A stretch of DNA of 5,819 nt from Bacillota bacterium (GCA_023399035.1 JAEWQX010000020.1:1-5819); one strand, 5' to 3'. Shown: positions 1-5,819, counted from the first letter of the stretch. Translations and numbers: made by a program. The notes: generated by a model not told the origin, from the letters alone.

Positions 1-121
1 GTTCAGCAGTGTCCATATCTGGTGCAGAATCGCTCAGGATTATCTCAACGTTATACTTGCTGCTGAATTTCTTAAAATATTCTGTTTCATCTTTTCTGTG
101 GCTGTATGCTAGTATTTTCAT
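1..121 (-). CDS. D-2-hydroxyacid dehydrogenase (D-lactate dehydrogenase type), N-terminal fragment
   Basis: Only the first 40 codons are inside the window; the rest lies to the left. The reverse strand reads MKILAYSHRKDETEYFKKFS, followed by SKYNVEIILSDSAPDMDTAE. This matches the start of the NAD-dependent D-2-hydroxyacid dehydrogenase family (LdhA, VanH and hydroxyisocaproate dehydrogenases), which opens with an MKI-beta strand, a basic/acidic helix and a second strand of the substrate-binding lobe. Members reduce 2-keto acids such as pyruvate to D-hydroxy acids in the cytoplasm. The ATG at 121-119 is supported by an AGAGGT ribosome binding site at 135-130, eight bases upstream. The Rossmann NAD motif and the catalytic Arg/Glu/His are outside the window, so the substrate cannot be judged. 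It is transcribed divergently from the DAHP synthase gene. Family assignment is fairly likely; the exact enzyme is unknown. Confidence 0.7.
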   Translation of the reverse strand, partial: MKILAYSHRKDETEYFKKFSSKYNVEIILSDSAPDMDTAE

Positions 122-139
122 GACTGATTACCTCTTTTC

Positions 140-158
140 TAATGAAATGATTTCATTA
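140..158. promoter_or_regulatory. Perfect 8-bp dyad in the leader of the dehydrogenase gene
   Basis: TAATGAAA (140-147) and TTTCATTA (151-158) are perfect inverted arms around a 3-base centre. The dyad sits just upstream of the dehydrogenase ribosome binding site (130-135), where a bound repressor could block transcription. It does not match the Rex operator pattern I know from clostridial fermentation genes. The region is very AT-rich, so a chance palindrome is possible. No convincing -35/-10 pair for the minus strand was found; TAGAAT at 209-204 and TATAAA at 176-171 are weak -10 candidates. Confidence 0.3.
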
Positions 159-266
159 ATAATGGGATTATTTATACAAAAGTTTATTTTCCATTTACAT
201 ATTATTCTATCATAAATGTGAATAATTGATTATATTTAATAGAAATTATTACATTTTTAATATTAC

Positions 267-295
267 TTGACTAAATATCCCAGTGATTATATAGT
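267..295 (+). promoter_or_regulatory. Sigma-A type promoter of the DAHP synthase gene
   Basis: TTGACT (267-272, five of six consensus bases) is followed after exactly 17 bases by TATAGT (290-295, five of six). Transcription would start near 302, giving a leader of about 28 bases. That is too short for a T-box, attenuator or riboswitch, so control of this gene would have to act at initiation or on the enzyme itself. Confidence 0.75.
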
Positions 296-329
296 AGATA
301 ATGTACATAAATAAAAGGGGGCGTTTGTA

Positions 330-1358
330 ATGAGTTTTACAAATTTAAGAAAAATTCCATCTCCAGAGGAAATTATAGCTATGACTCCTCTAGATGAACA
401 TTTACAAAAAGTTAAAGCTGAAAGAGATGCTGAAATAAAAGATATTTTTGCTGGCAAGAGTGATAAATTCGTTGTCATCATTGGGCCTTGTTCAGCTGAT
501 GATGAAGATTCTGTATGTGACTATGTCAACAGGCTTGCAAAAGTCAATGAACAAGTTAAAGATAAATTATTTATAGTTCCTAGAATCTATACTAACAAAC
601 CAAGAACTACTGGTGAAGGATATAAGGGAATGCTTCATCAGCCTGACCCAGAAAAATCTCCTAACATGCTTGAAGGACTTTTATCTATAAGAAAAATGTT
701 TATAAGAGCAATAAAGGAAACTTATCTTACTCCTGCTGATGAAATGCTATACCCTTGCAACCATATTTACTGCGGAGATTTATTGACATATGTTGCAGTT
801 GGTGCAAGAAGTGTTGAAAATCAGCAGCACAGACTTACAGCAAGCGGTGTTGACGTTCCAGTTGGAATGAAAAACCCAACAAGCGGTGATTTAGTTGTAA
901 TGTTTAATTCTATACATGCTGCACACTGCAAACATGATTTTATTTACAAGGATCATGAAGTAAGCACAAGCGGTAATCCTTACGCTCATGCAATCATGAG
1001 AGGATCAGTAAATAAACATGGAAACAGCATTCCAAACTATCATTATGAAGATCTACTAAGAGTTGCTGATCTTTACAGCAAACACAGCTTCCCTAACCCA
1101 GCTGTAATTGTTGATGCTAATCACAACAATTCTAATAAGAAATACTTTGAACAGCCACGTATAGTTAAGGAAGTGTTAAACAGCAGAGATTGTAACCCTA
1201 CTTTAAAGAAGCTTGTTAAGGGTGTCATGATTGAAAGTTACATTGAAGAAGGATGTCAAAAGATAGATGAACATATCTATGGTAAATCTATAACTGATCC
1301 ATGTCTTGGATGGGAAGAAACAGAAAGACTTCTTTATTTAATAGCTGAACAAGCATAA
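330..1358 (+). CDS. 3-deoxy-7-phosphoheptulonate (DAHP) synthase, class I, AroG-like
   Basis: This cytoplasmic enzyme condenses phosphoenolpyruvate and erythrose 4-phosphate to DAHP, the first step of the shikimate pathway to Phe, Tyr and Trp. At 342 residues it is close to E. coli AroG (350). Expected metal ligands are present: Cys54 in IGPCS, His265 in DANH, Glu302 in GVMIES and Asp323 in KSITDPCLGWE. Substrate-binding residues are also there: Arg85, Lys90 and Arg92 in RIYTNKPRTT, Glu138, Arg160 in VGARS, Lys181 in PVGMKN and Arg224 in IMRGS. It is the alpha form without a fused chorismate mutase or regulatory domain. ATG at 330 is fixed by AAGGGGG at 315-321, eight bases upstream. It is monocistronic, between a strong promoter and a terminator. 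Residues matching the E. coli AroG feedback pocket differ (His145, Ile146, Thr170, Asp175), so the inhibitor cannot be assigned. I leave the symbol blank because aroF, aroG and aroH cannot be told apart here. Confidence 0.95.
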   Translation: MSFTNLRKIPSPEEIIAMTPLDEHLQKVKAERDAEIKDIFAGKSDKFVVIIGPCSADDEDSVCDYVNRLAKVNEQVKDKLFIVPRIYTNKPRTTGEGYKGMLHQPDPEKSPNMLEGLLSIRKMFIRAIKETYLTPADEMLYPCNHIYCGDLLTYVAVGARSVENQQHRLTASGVDVPVGMKNPTSGDLVVMFNSIHAAHCKHDFIYKDHEVSTSGNPYAHAIMRGSVNKHGNSIPNYHYEDLLRVADLYSKHSFPNPAVIVDANHNNSNKKYFEQPRIVKEVLNSRDCNPTLKKLVKGVMIESYIEEGCQKIDEHIYGKSITDPCLGWEETERLLYLIAEQA

Positions 1359-1373
1359 TTTATATGAATCTAT

Positions 1374-1406
1374 AAACTGTCTGATTTTTTCAGACAGTTT
1401 TTTATT
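1374..1406 (+). terminator. Rho-independent terminator of the DAHP synthase gene
   Basis: AAACTGTCTGA (1374-1384) and TCAGACAGTTT (1390-1400) form a perfect 11-bp stem with a T5 loop. The T-run starting in the 3' arm continues into TTTATT. It begins 16 bases after the stop codon, so the gene is transcribed alone. Confidence 0.92.
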
Positions 1407-1441
1407 ATACATGAAATTATAGTGTTTTTATCTGCTGAAAT

Positions 1442-1584
1442 TAAGTAATATCAATGGAATTAGAATGTTAAGAACTAGGAACTAAGAAGTAAGAACTAAT
1501 AGGTAAGAACTAATAGGTAAGAGTTAAGGAAAAACTGTGATTTTCATAATAAACTCTTAATTATTCACTTTTAACTATTACTTA
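1442..1584. repeat. Imperfect inverted-repeat element between the DAHP synthase and phosphate transporter genes
   Basis: The outer ends TAAGTAATA (1442-1450) and TATTACTTA (1576-1584) are perfect 9-bp inverted copies. Inside, TAAGAGTT (1518-1525) pairs with AACTCTTA (1552-1559), and GAAAA (1529-1533) with TTTTC (1541-1545) around a short loop. Pairing between these anchors is broken. The left arm carries 7-bp-periodic repeats, and the right arm, read on the minus strand, has a similar look (AAGTAAT, AGTGAAT, AATTAAG). There is no ORF of useful size and no clear target-site duplication. It could be a degenerate miniature element or a dispersed intergenic repeat; that is inference. Apart from this element, the terminator and the promoter, I see nothing in the 313-base gap. 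Confidence 0.45.
1470..1532 (+). repeat. Nine-unit heptanucleotide tandem repeat array
   Basis: The stretch divides without gaps into nine 7-base units: AAGAACT, AGGAACT, AAGAAGT, AAGAACT, AATAGGT, AAGAACT, AATAGGT, AAGAGTT, AAGGAAA. Units four to seven are two exact copies of a 14-mer (AAGAACTAATAGGT at 1491-1504 and 1505-1518). The consensus is close to AAGAACT. The array is noncoding and lies downstream of a terminator. Such arrays usually change length by slippage or recombination; any function is unknown. Confidence 0.8.
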
Positions 1585-1619
1585 TTCAAGTATAATTAAT
1601 CGTCCTGAAGTTAATACTA

Positions 1620-1647
1620 TTTACATGATTGTTTTTATACATACTAT
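1620..1647 (+). promoter_or_regulatory. Candidate promoter of the Na+/phosphate transporter gene
   Basis: TTTACA (1620-1625, five of six consensus bases) and TACTAT (1642-1647, four of six) are 16 bases apart and end 24 bases before the start codon. A promoter is expected here because the previous gene has a strong terminator. I see no clear Pho-box direct repeat next to it. In such AT-rich DNA the match is only suggestive. Confidence 0.4.
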
Positions 1648-1656
1648 TTTATTGAC

Positions 1657-1663
1657 AGAGGTG
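1657..1663 (+). promoter_or_regulatory. Ribosome binding site that fixes a TTG start
   Basis: AGAGGTG lies eight bases before TTG at 1672. The protein from this TTG begins with the family-typical N-terminus MNLISTLVELLGGLGLFIYG. The next Met codon is at residue 21, inside the first membrane segment, so the TTG is the credible start. Confidence 0.8.
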
Positions 1664-1671
1664 AATATAAT

Positions 1672-3282
1672 TTGAATTTAATAAGCACACTAGTTGAGCT
1701 CTTAGGCGGTCTGGGATTATTTATTTACGGAATGAAACTTATGGGCGATGGTCTTGAAAATGCTGCAGGAGATAGCTTAAAAAACATACTTGAAAAAGTA
1801 ACAAGCAACAAACTCATGGGAGTCCTTATAGGTGCTATCGTTACTGCCATAATTCAAAGCAGCAGTGCTACTACTGTTATGGTTGTAGGATTTGTAAATG
1901 CTGGACTCATGAATTTATCTCAGGCACTAGGAGTAATAATGGGTGCAAATATAGGAACAACTATTACTGCACAGCTTGTAGCATTCAAACTTGATGATAT
2001 CGCCCCTTTATTTGTATTCATAGGTGCATGTATAGTTATGTTTGCAAAAAATAAACGTAATATTGAGCTTGGGCATATTATATTAGGATTTGGTATATTA
2101 TTTACTGGAATGGGCATTATGAGCGGTGCTATGAAGCCAATTGCAAAGACTCCAATGTTTACTGAGATACTTCTTGCTGTAGGGGATAACTGGTTCGTAG
2201 GAATCCTTACAGGTCTTGCCCTTACTGCTGTACTTCAAAGTTCATCTGCAACTACAGGAATATTGATAGCACTTGCAAACACCAATGCCATTACTGTATC
2301 TCTTGCAATTCCTATATTATTTGGATGCAACATAGGAACATGTGTAACAGCCCTTCTTGCCAGTATTGGAACAAATAAGACAGCACACAAGGCTGCACTG
2401 CTCCATCTTACATTCAATTTACTAGGAACAATAATATTTATACCATTTTTAGGATTATTAGATGAATTTGTCATTACAACAAGCGATGAAGTAAGCAGGC
2501 AGATAGCAAATGCACATACAGTATTCAATCTTACCAACACTGCTCTGCTTCTTCCTTTCAGCAGATTTATAATAATGTTTGTAAATAAGGTTATTCCTGA
2601 TGATGAAAATGAAGAAAAACCTGGGCCTAAATATATTGATGACAGAGTTCTTGAAACTCCTGTAATAGCTGCTGGACAGGTAATAAAAGAAACCATAAGA
2701 ATGGCTAATAAGGCAAGGAATAATGTTGAACTTGCAATGAAAGCATTTTTAGAAGGCGATGAAAAGCTTATACAAAAAGTTTATGAAAATGAAAAAGTCA
2801 TTAACATACTTGAAGAGGCTATAACAAGCTATCTTGTAAAGCTTGCTCAGAGCAGTCTTTCAGACAGGGAGCAGGCAATTGTAGCTTCAACTCTACATAT
2901 AGTAATAGATATTGAAAGAATTGGCGATCATGCTGAAAATATTGCTGATATGGCTCAGGAAAAGATAAATAGGAAAGTTAAGTACAGTGCTGATGCACTG
3001 AATGATTTAAATGAAATTTATGATTCAGTTGTAAAGTCACTTGATATTTCAATTAGAGCATATACTGATAAAAACGTCAATGAAGCAAAGCAAAATTTCA
3101 AAATTGAAAATCAAATAGATACTTATAGAAAAGATTACCGCGAGAAGCATATTAAACGACTTTATGATGGTAAATGTACTGCTTTTGAAGGTGCACTGTT
3201 TTTAGATTTAATTGGTGATCTTGAAAGAATTGGAGATCATTCAAATAACATTGCACAAAGTGTTGTAGACAATAATCTTTAA
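1672..3282 (+). CDS. Na+/phosphate cotransporter family protein with C-terminal PhoU-like domain
   Basis: This is a predicted inner-membrane importer of inorganic phosphate driven by sodium, of the NptA/YjbB group related to animal type II Na+/Pi cotransporters. The 536-residue protein has about eight to nine hydrophobic segments in residues 1-310, arranged as two related halves. Each half carries the signature QSSSATT (62-68 and 189-195) and a following G-N-IGT element (GANIGTT 91-97, GCNIGTC 218-224). A charged linker at about 308-330 leads to a helical PhoU-like domain (about 335-536) with two repeats of the metal-binding type motif: IERIGDHAENIAD (414-426) and LERIGDHSNNIAQ (517-529). In PhoU proteins these acidic residues bind metal clusters; here the domain probably regulates transport, which is inference. 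Length and domain order are normal for the family and the gene looks intact. It stands alone, with no pst or pho genes in view. Sodium coupling and substrate are from family knowledge, not proven here. Confidence 0.92.
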   Translation: MNLISTLVELLGGLGLFIYGMKLMGDGLENAAGDSLKNILEKVTSNKLMGVLIGAIVTAIIQSSSATTVMVVGFVNAGLMNLSQALGVIMGANIGTTITAQLVAFKLDDIAPLFVFIGACIVMFAKNKRNIELGHIILGFGILFTGMGIMSGAMKPIAKTPMFTEILLAVGDNWFVGILTGLALTAVLQSSSATTGILIALANTNAITVSLAIPILFGCNIGTCVTALLASIGTNKTAHKAALLHLTFNLLGTIIFIPFLGLLDEFVITTSDEVSRQIANAHTVFNLTNTALLLPFSRFIIMFVNKVIPDDENEEKPGPKYIDDRVLETPVIAAGQVIKETIRMANKARNNVELAMKAFLEGDEKLIQKVYENEKVINILEEAITSYLVKLAQSSLSDREQAIVASTLHIVIDIERIGDHAENIADMAQEKINRKVKYSADALNDLNEIYDSVVKSLDISIRAYTDKNVNEAKQNFKIENQIDTYRKDYREKHIKRLYDGKCTAFEGALFLDLIGDLERIGDHSNNIAQSVVDNNL

Positions 3283-3392
3283 ATATATCCATATATATTT
3301 TTATATTATGTATATTATAATATGGCTATATGGGCAATATATAAATGTGTCTACATAAAAATCTCTCTATATTCTCTAATCCTATAAAAATA

Positions 3393-3440
3393 GCCAGTTA
3401 TAAATTGAATGTGAATAATTTATAACTGGCCGTTTATTTT
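3393..3440. terminator. Bidirectional terminator between convergent genes
   Basis: GCCAGTTATAAATT (3393-3406) and AATTTATAACTGGC (3417-3430) form a perfect 14-bp stem with a 10-base loop. On the plus strand the tail is CGTTTATTTT; on the minus strand it is TATTTTTATAGG. Both can act as U-rich tails, so the hairpin can end the phosphate transporter transcript (stop 110 bases upstream) and the MgtC-family transcript (stop 97 bases upstream). The 110 bases before the hairpin (3283-3392) are AT-rich with no gene that I can support. Confidence 0.85.
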
Positions 3441-3526
3441 AAGATGTTTTATGAATAAACTATTTTATATGTTTAATCAAATTTATTATTACTTATGACA
3501 TTTATTATAATACTTATTTAAATTAT

Positions 3527-4234
3527 CTATATAGTTTCTTCAGCAAAATATACACCTTCTATATTATTAAGCTGTAAAAGATAATCATTATGATCACATT
3601 TCCTTGCAAGGGTAAGGGTCATTGTCAATCCAACCATCCCCCTGTCCATATCATCACTTTTCTTTACTTCTATATTTGAGATTTTAGTCCCATCGGATTT
3701 TACCATATTTATAAAATTTGTAATACCAAATATATCATGAAGTTCAACATAAACTTCCAGTATTTTTGAATGTGTCCTTGAATATAAGTCCAGCTTATGA
3801 AGAAAAGTAACAACTGCAAGAAGATAAATACATGTTATGATTGCTCCTTCATAAAATCCTATTCCAATAGCTAGTCCCATACATGCACAGGCCCATAATC
3901 CTGCTGCAGTTGTAAGACCTTTGACCTGATTACGGCCCACTACCATTATTGTTCCTGCACCCAGAAAACCAATTCCACTTATTACCTGAGCACCCATTCT
4001 GCTTGCATCTGTTGTAACTCCTAAGATATCAGTCATGTACTGGCTTGTTATCATTACCATGGTTGCACCAATGCAGACAACAATGTGGGTACGGAATCCA
4101 GCAGGCCTCTTCTTTTTTCCTCGTTCGTGTCCCAATATTCCTGCGCAGATTGTTGCAAGGGTAAGTCTTGCAATTATTGATATTGTATTTATTTCTCTTA
4201 AGTAAATCATTAAATCATTATATGTATCTATCAT
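3527..4234 (-). CDS. MgtC/SapB family membrane protein
   Basis: A 235-residue intact protein with about five hydrophobic segments in residues 18-146, then a soluble C-terminal domain (about 155-235). Family hallmarks are GHERGKKKRPAGFRTH (35-50), SRMGAQVISGIGFLGAGTIM (78-97) and VKGLTTAAGLWACACMGLAIGIG (104-126). The C-terminal part, with strand-helix-strand character, fits the ACT-like domain seen in longer MgtC proteins. In Salmonella and Mycobacterium, MgtC is needed for growth in low magnesium and inside macrophages and inhibits the F-type ATP synthase; it is not itself a proven Mg2+ transporter. The role in a clostridium is unknown. ATG at 4234 has the strong site AGGAGGG (4248-4242) seven bases upstream. 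It has its own probable promoter and terminator and converges on the phosphate transporter gene. I leave the symbol blank because mgtC would imply orthology that I cannot show. Confidence 0.92.
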   Translation of the reverse strand: MIDTYNDLMIYLREINTISIIARLTLATICAGILGHERGKKKRPAGFRTHIVVCIGATMVMITSQYMTDILGVTTDASRMGAQVISGIGFLGAGTIMVVGRNQVKGLTTAAGLWACACMGLAIGIGFYEGAIITCIYLLAVVTFLHKLDLYSRTHSKILEVYVELHDIFGITNFINMVKSDGTKISNIEVKKSDDMDRGMVGLTMTLTLARKCDHNDYLLQLNNIEGVYFAEETI

Positions 4235-4266
4235 TATATAGCCCTCCTAAGTCTTTTGATATTCTT

Positions 4267-4296
4267 ATTATATAAACAATAAAGGCAATGTGTTAC
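4267..4296 (-). promoter_or_regulatory. Candidate promoter of the MgtC-family gene
   Basis: On the minus strand, GTAACA (4296-4291, four of six) and a perfect TATAAT (4272-4267) are 18 bases apart. Transcription would start near 4260, about 25 bases before the ATG, leaving no room for a long magnesium-sensing leader like that of Salmonella mgtC. The -35 element lies in the loop of the hairpin assigned as terminator of the upstream gene, so the two signals overlap. Confidence 0.45.
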
Positions 4297-4320
4297 TAAG
4301 TCTGACACCATTGCCTTTAT
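4279..4320 (-). terminator. Probable terminator of the SNF2 helicase gene
   Basis: ATAAAGGCAATG (4279-4290) and CATTGCCTTTAT (4309-4320) are perfect 12-bp inverted arms; TGT/ACA can extend the stem past one bulged C. Read on the minus strand the 3' arm ends CCTTTAT and runs into TGTTTATATAATAAG, a moderate U-rich tail. It is 167 bases past the helicase stop codon and just before the MgtC-family gene, so it would separate the two co-directional genes. The weak tail and long distance lower confidence. A regulatory hairpin is the alternative. Confidence 0.6.
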
Positions 4321-4335
4321 CTTCTTTGTATGCTT

Positions 4336-4422
4336 ACTGCTTAAATATAAGTCTTTCTGCTTTTAATATGATTATAAACTCTACACAATTAAATGTATTA
4401 AATTAACTGCTTTTAAGATAAG
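4336..4422. repeat. Three short dispersed ACTGCTT repeats
   Basis: ACTGCTTAAATATAAG (4336-4351), CTGCTTTTAATAT (4357-4369) and ACTGCTTTTAAGATAAG (4406-4422) are similar direct copies in the gap downstream of the helicase gene. Spacing is uneven (21 and 50 bases between starts). They may be chance in AT-rich DNA, decayed duplications, or weak binding sites. Nothing else in 4321-4486 could be supported. Confidence 0.3.
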
Positions 4423-4486
4423 TATAGAATACTCACATCAGCATCTTAATAATTATATTTTACTAATATTAAAGGCAAAACCATGT

Positions 4487-5819
4487 TTAGTTGAATAATT
4501 TTAAGATTTCATCATCACTAAGTCTGTTTACAAAAGCATCTGAACTTAAATCATCACTTAATACCTTATCTATTAATTCCCTTTTTGAATTCTGCAGTTC
4601 AAGTATTTTTTCTTCTACTGTTCCACTTGAAATAAGCTTTATGACTTCAACCACGTTCTTCTGACCTATTCTATGAGCCCTGTCTGTAGCTTGATCCTCT
4701 ACAGCAGGATTCCACCATGGATCAAAGTGAATTACAATATCTGCACTAGTAAGATTTAATCCAGTTCCCCCAGCCTTTAATGAAATTAAGAAGATATTCT
4801 TATTGCCATCATTAAATTCATTTACCATCTTCATTCTATCATTGCTCGTCATTGAACCATCAAGGTAGCAGTATTCCATGCTCTTTTCATTAAGTATCTT
4901 TCCTATATTTTTTAGCACAGATGTAAACTGTGAAAATACTAGTACTTTATGCTGTCCTTCTATGCTCTCCTCTAAAATGTCTTTAAGAGCCTCAATTTTT
5001 CCGCTTCCCCCGTTATAGTTTTCCATTGTTACAGATGGATCAAGACATATCTGACGAAGCTTTGTAACATAAGAAAGTATTTCTATCCTGCTCTTTTTAA
5101 ATTCATCATTTTCAACCTTTTTCTGTATAAGGTCTTTAGCATACTCTGAGTATGTTTCATAAACTATCTTCTGCTCATCTTCCAGTGGTATGAACATGGT
5201 CTTTTCAATTTTGTCTGGAAGCTCCTTGATAACATTTTTCTTAAGTCTTCTAAGTATAAAAGGCTTCACCATCTTATGAATTTCCTCAAGTATTTCCGGA
5301 CCTTCTTCAAGTCTTCTGAAATATCTTGTAGTAAATCTCTTTTCATCATAAAGATATCCAGGCATTATAAAATCAAAGATTGACCACAACTCCATAAGTG
5401 AGTTTTCTACTGGAGTCCCTGTAAGTGCAAATCTGATCCTGCTCTTTATTTTCTTTACACATTTTGCATTTAATGAATTAGGATTCTTTATGTTTTGAGC
5501 TTCATCTAATATACAGTAATCAAAAAACATGGTGTAATGTTCTAAATCATTTCTAAGCATATTATATGTAGTTATGATGACATCATAATTTTTATAATTT
5601 TCAATATTATTTTTTCTTTCTTCCCGTGTTCCATTGCATATCAACACTTTTAGGGAAGGTGCAAACTTCTTAAATTCACTATACCAGTTATATATGAGAG
5701 AAGTAGGTGCAACTATAAGAGACCTTGTATGTTCCCTTGATAAAATAAGTGTAATTGTCTGAAGTGTCTTACCAAGGCCCATTTCATCAGCAAGAATTCC
5801 ACCAAAACCAAGATAATCA
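4487..5819 (-). CDS. SNF2-family DNA helicase/ATPase, C-terminal part
   Basis: The visible 443 residues are the ATPase core and C-terminus of a SNF2 (helicase superfamily 2) protein, an ATP-driven translocase on double-stranded DNA. The reading frame is open to the window edge: DYLGFGGILADE precedes the Walker A MGLGKT, so the gene starts beyond 5819, and the Met at 5782 is internal. In visible-fragment numbering: motif I 11-18, Ia LIVAPTSLIYNW 34-45, II DEAQ 105-108, III LTGTP 132-136, FILRRLKK 187-194, IV KVLVFSQF 291-298, V LKAGGTGLNLTSAD 347-360, and VI DQATDRAHRIGQ 375-386 with the expected arginines. All motifs are intact, so the ATPase should be active. Clostridial proteins of this kind often have about 1,000 residues with an N-terminal SWIM zinc finger; that part is not visible. 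The cellular role of such stand-alone bacterial SNF2 proteins is poorly defined (DNA repair or transcription recycling, as for RapA, is possible). Confidence 0.93.
   Translation of the reverse strand, partial: DYLGFGGILADEMGLGKTLQTITLILSREHTRSLIVAPTSLIYNWYSEFKKFAPSLKVLICNGTREERKNNIENYKNYDVIITTYNMLRNDLEHYTMFFDYCILDEAQNIKNPNSLNAKCVKKIKSRIRFALTGTPVENSLMELWSIFDFIMPGYLYDEKRFTTRYFRRLEEGPEILEEIHKMVKPFILRRLKKNVIKELPDKIEKTMFIPLEDEQKIVYETYSEYAKDLIQKKVENDEFKKSRIEILSYVTKLRQICLDPSVTMENYNGGSGKIEALKDILEESIEGQHKVLVFSQFTSVLKNIGKILNEKSMEYCYLDGSMTSNDRMKMVNEFNDGNKNIFLISLKAGGTGLNLTSADIVIHFDPWWNPAVEDQATDRAHRIGQKNVVEVIKLISSGTVEEKILELQNSKRELIDKVLSDDLSSDAFVNRLSDDEILKLFN

Noticed and set aside
9..215. Plus-strand 68-codon ORF at the left edge
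   Set aside because: It is largely antisense to the dehydrogenase start, which has a good ribosome binding site and a family-like sequence. The ORF has no ribosome binding site of its own and no recognisable product.
302..329. Possible T-box, attenuator or riboswitch before the DAHP synthase gene
   Set aside because: The near-consensus promoter leaves a leader of only about 28 bases with no stem structure.
287..481. Minus-strand 64-codon ORF
   Set aside because: It overlaps the promoter and N-terminus of the DAHP synthase gene in antisense and has no supporting signals.
841..975. CAAGCGGT repeated three times in the DAHP synthase gene
   Set aside because: These encode Ala/Thr-Ser-Gly in the same frame with the same codons, at conserved protein positions, so the repetition is explained by coding.
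1920..2117. Minus-strand 65-codon ORF inside the phosphate transporter gene
   Set aside because: It is an antisense shadow of a conserved coding region.
2235..2696. Minus-strand 153-codon ORF inside the phosphate transporter gene
   Set aside because: It is the longest shadow ORF, but it lies fully opposite the conserved QSSSATT half and linker. It lacks a ribosome binding site and a recognisable domain.
3289..3325. CCATAT...ATATGG palindromic AT-rich stretch after the phosphate transporter stop
   Set aside because: The pairing is short (6 bp with scattered AT pairs) and low in complexity. The 14-bp hairpin at 3393-3430 is the better terminator.
4446..4472. TTAATA/TATTAA weak dyad just after the helicase stop
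   Set aside because: It is purely A/T, with no GC clamp and no T-tail on the minus strand, so it is unlikely to terminate transcription.

Overview
The window comes from an AT-rich, low-GC Firmicute chromosome and is most likely from Clostridium or a close relative. Evidence for this is the A/T-biased codon use, strong AGGAGG-type ribosome binding sites, a TTG start, U-tailed hairpin terminators, and the makeup of the proteins. The species cannot be named from the sequence alone. All genes look like ordinary chromosomal housekeeping or transport genes. I see no phage, plasmid, CRISPR or defence island, and no convincing new multi-gene system.

Layout, left to right. (1) Positions 1-121, minus strand: the first 40 codons of a D-2-hydroxyacid (D-lactate type) dehydrogenase, running off the left edge. 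(2) Positions 122-329: a divergent intergenic region with a short dyad in the dehydrogenase leader and a near-consensus promoter (TTGACT-17-TATAGT) facing right. (3) Positions 330-1358, plus: a class I (AroG-like) DAHP synthase, the entry enzyme of the shikimate pathway, closed by a textbook terminator. (4) Positions 1359-1671: an intergenic stretch with a 7-bp-periodic repeat array that runs into an imperfect inverted repeat. (5) Positions 1672-3282, plus: a Na+/phosphate cotransporter with a C-terminal PhoU-like domain. (6) Positions 3283-3526: a convergent gap with a 14-bp hairpin that can terminate in both directions. (7) Positions 3527-4234, minus: an MgtC/SapB-family membrane protein. 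(8) Positions 4235-4486: a gap holding a hairpin terminator for the upstream gene and a probable mgtC promoter that overlaps it. (9) Positions 4487-5819, minus: the C-terminal 443 residues of a SNF2-family helicase that continues past the right edge.

Each gene appears to be its own transcription unit. The one plausible functional pairing is the convergent phosphate transporter and MgtC-family protein, since phosphate and magnesium homeostasis are linked in other bacteria; here that is inference only. The observations most worth checking are the heptad repeat/hairpin element and the DAHP synthase residues that differ from E. coli AroG at positions known to form the feedback-inhibitor pocket.
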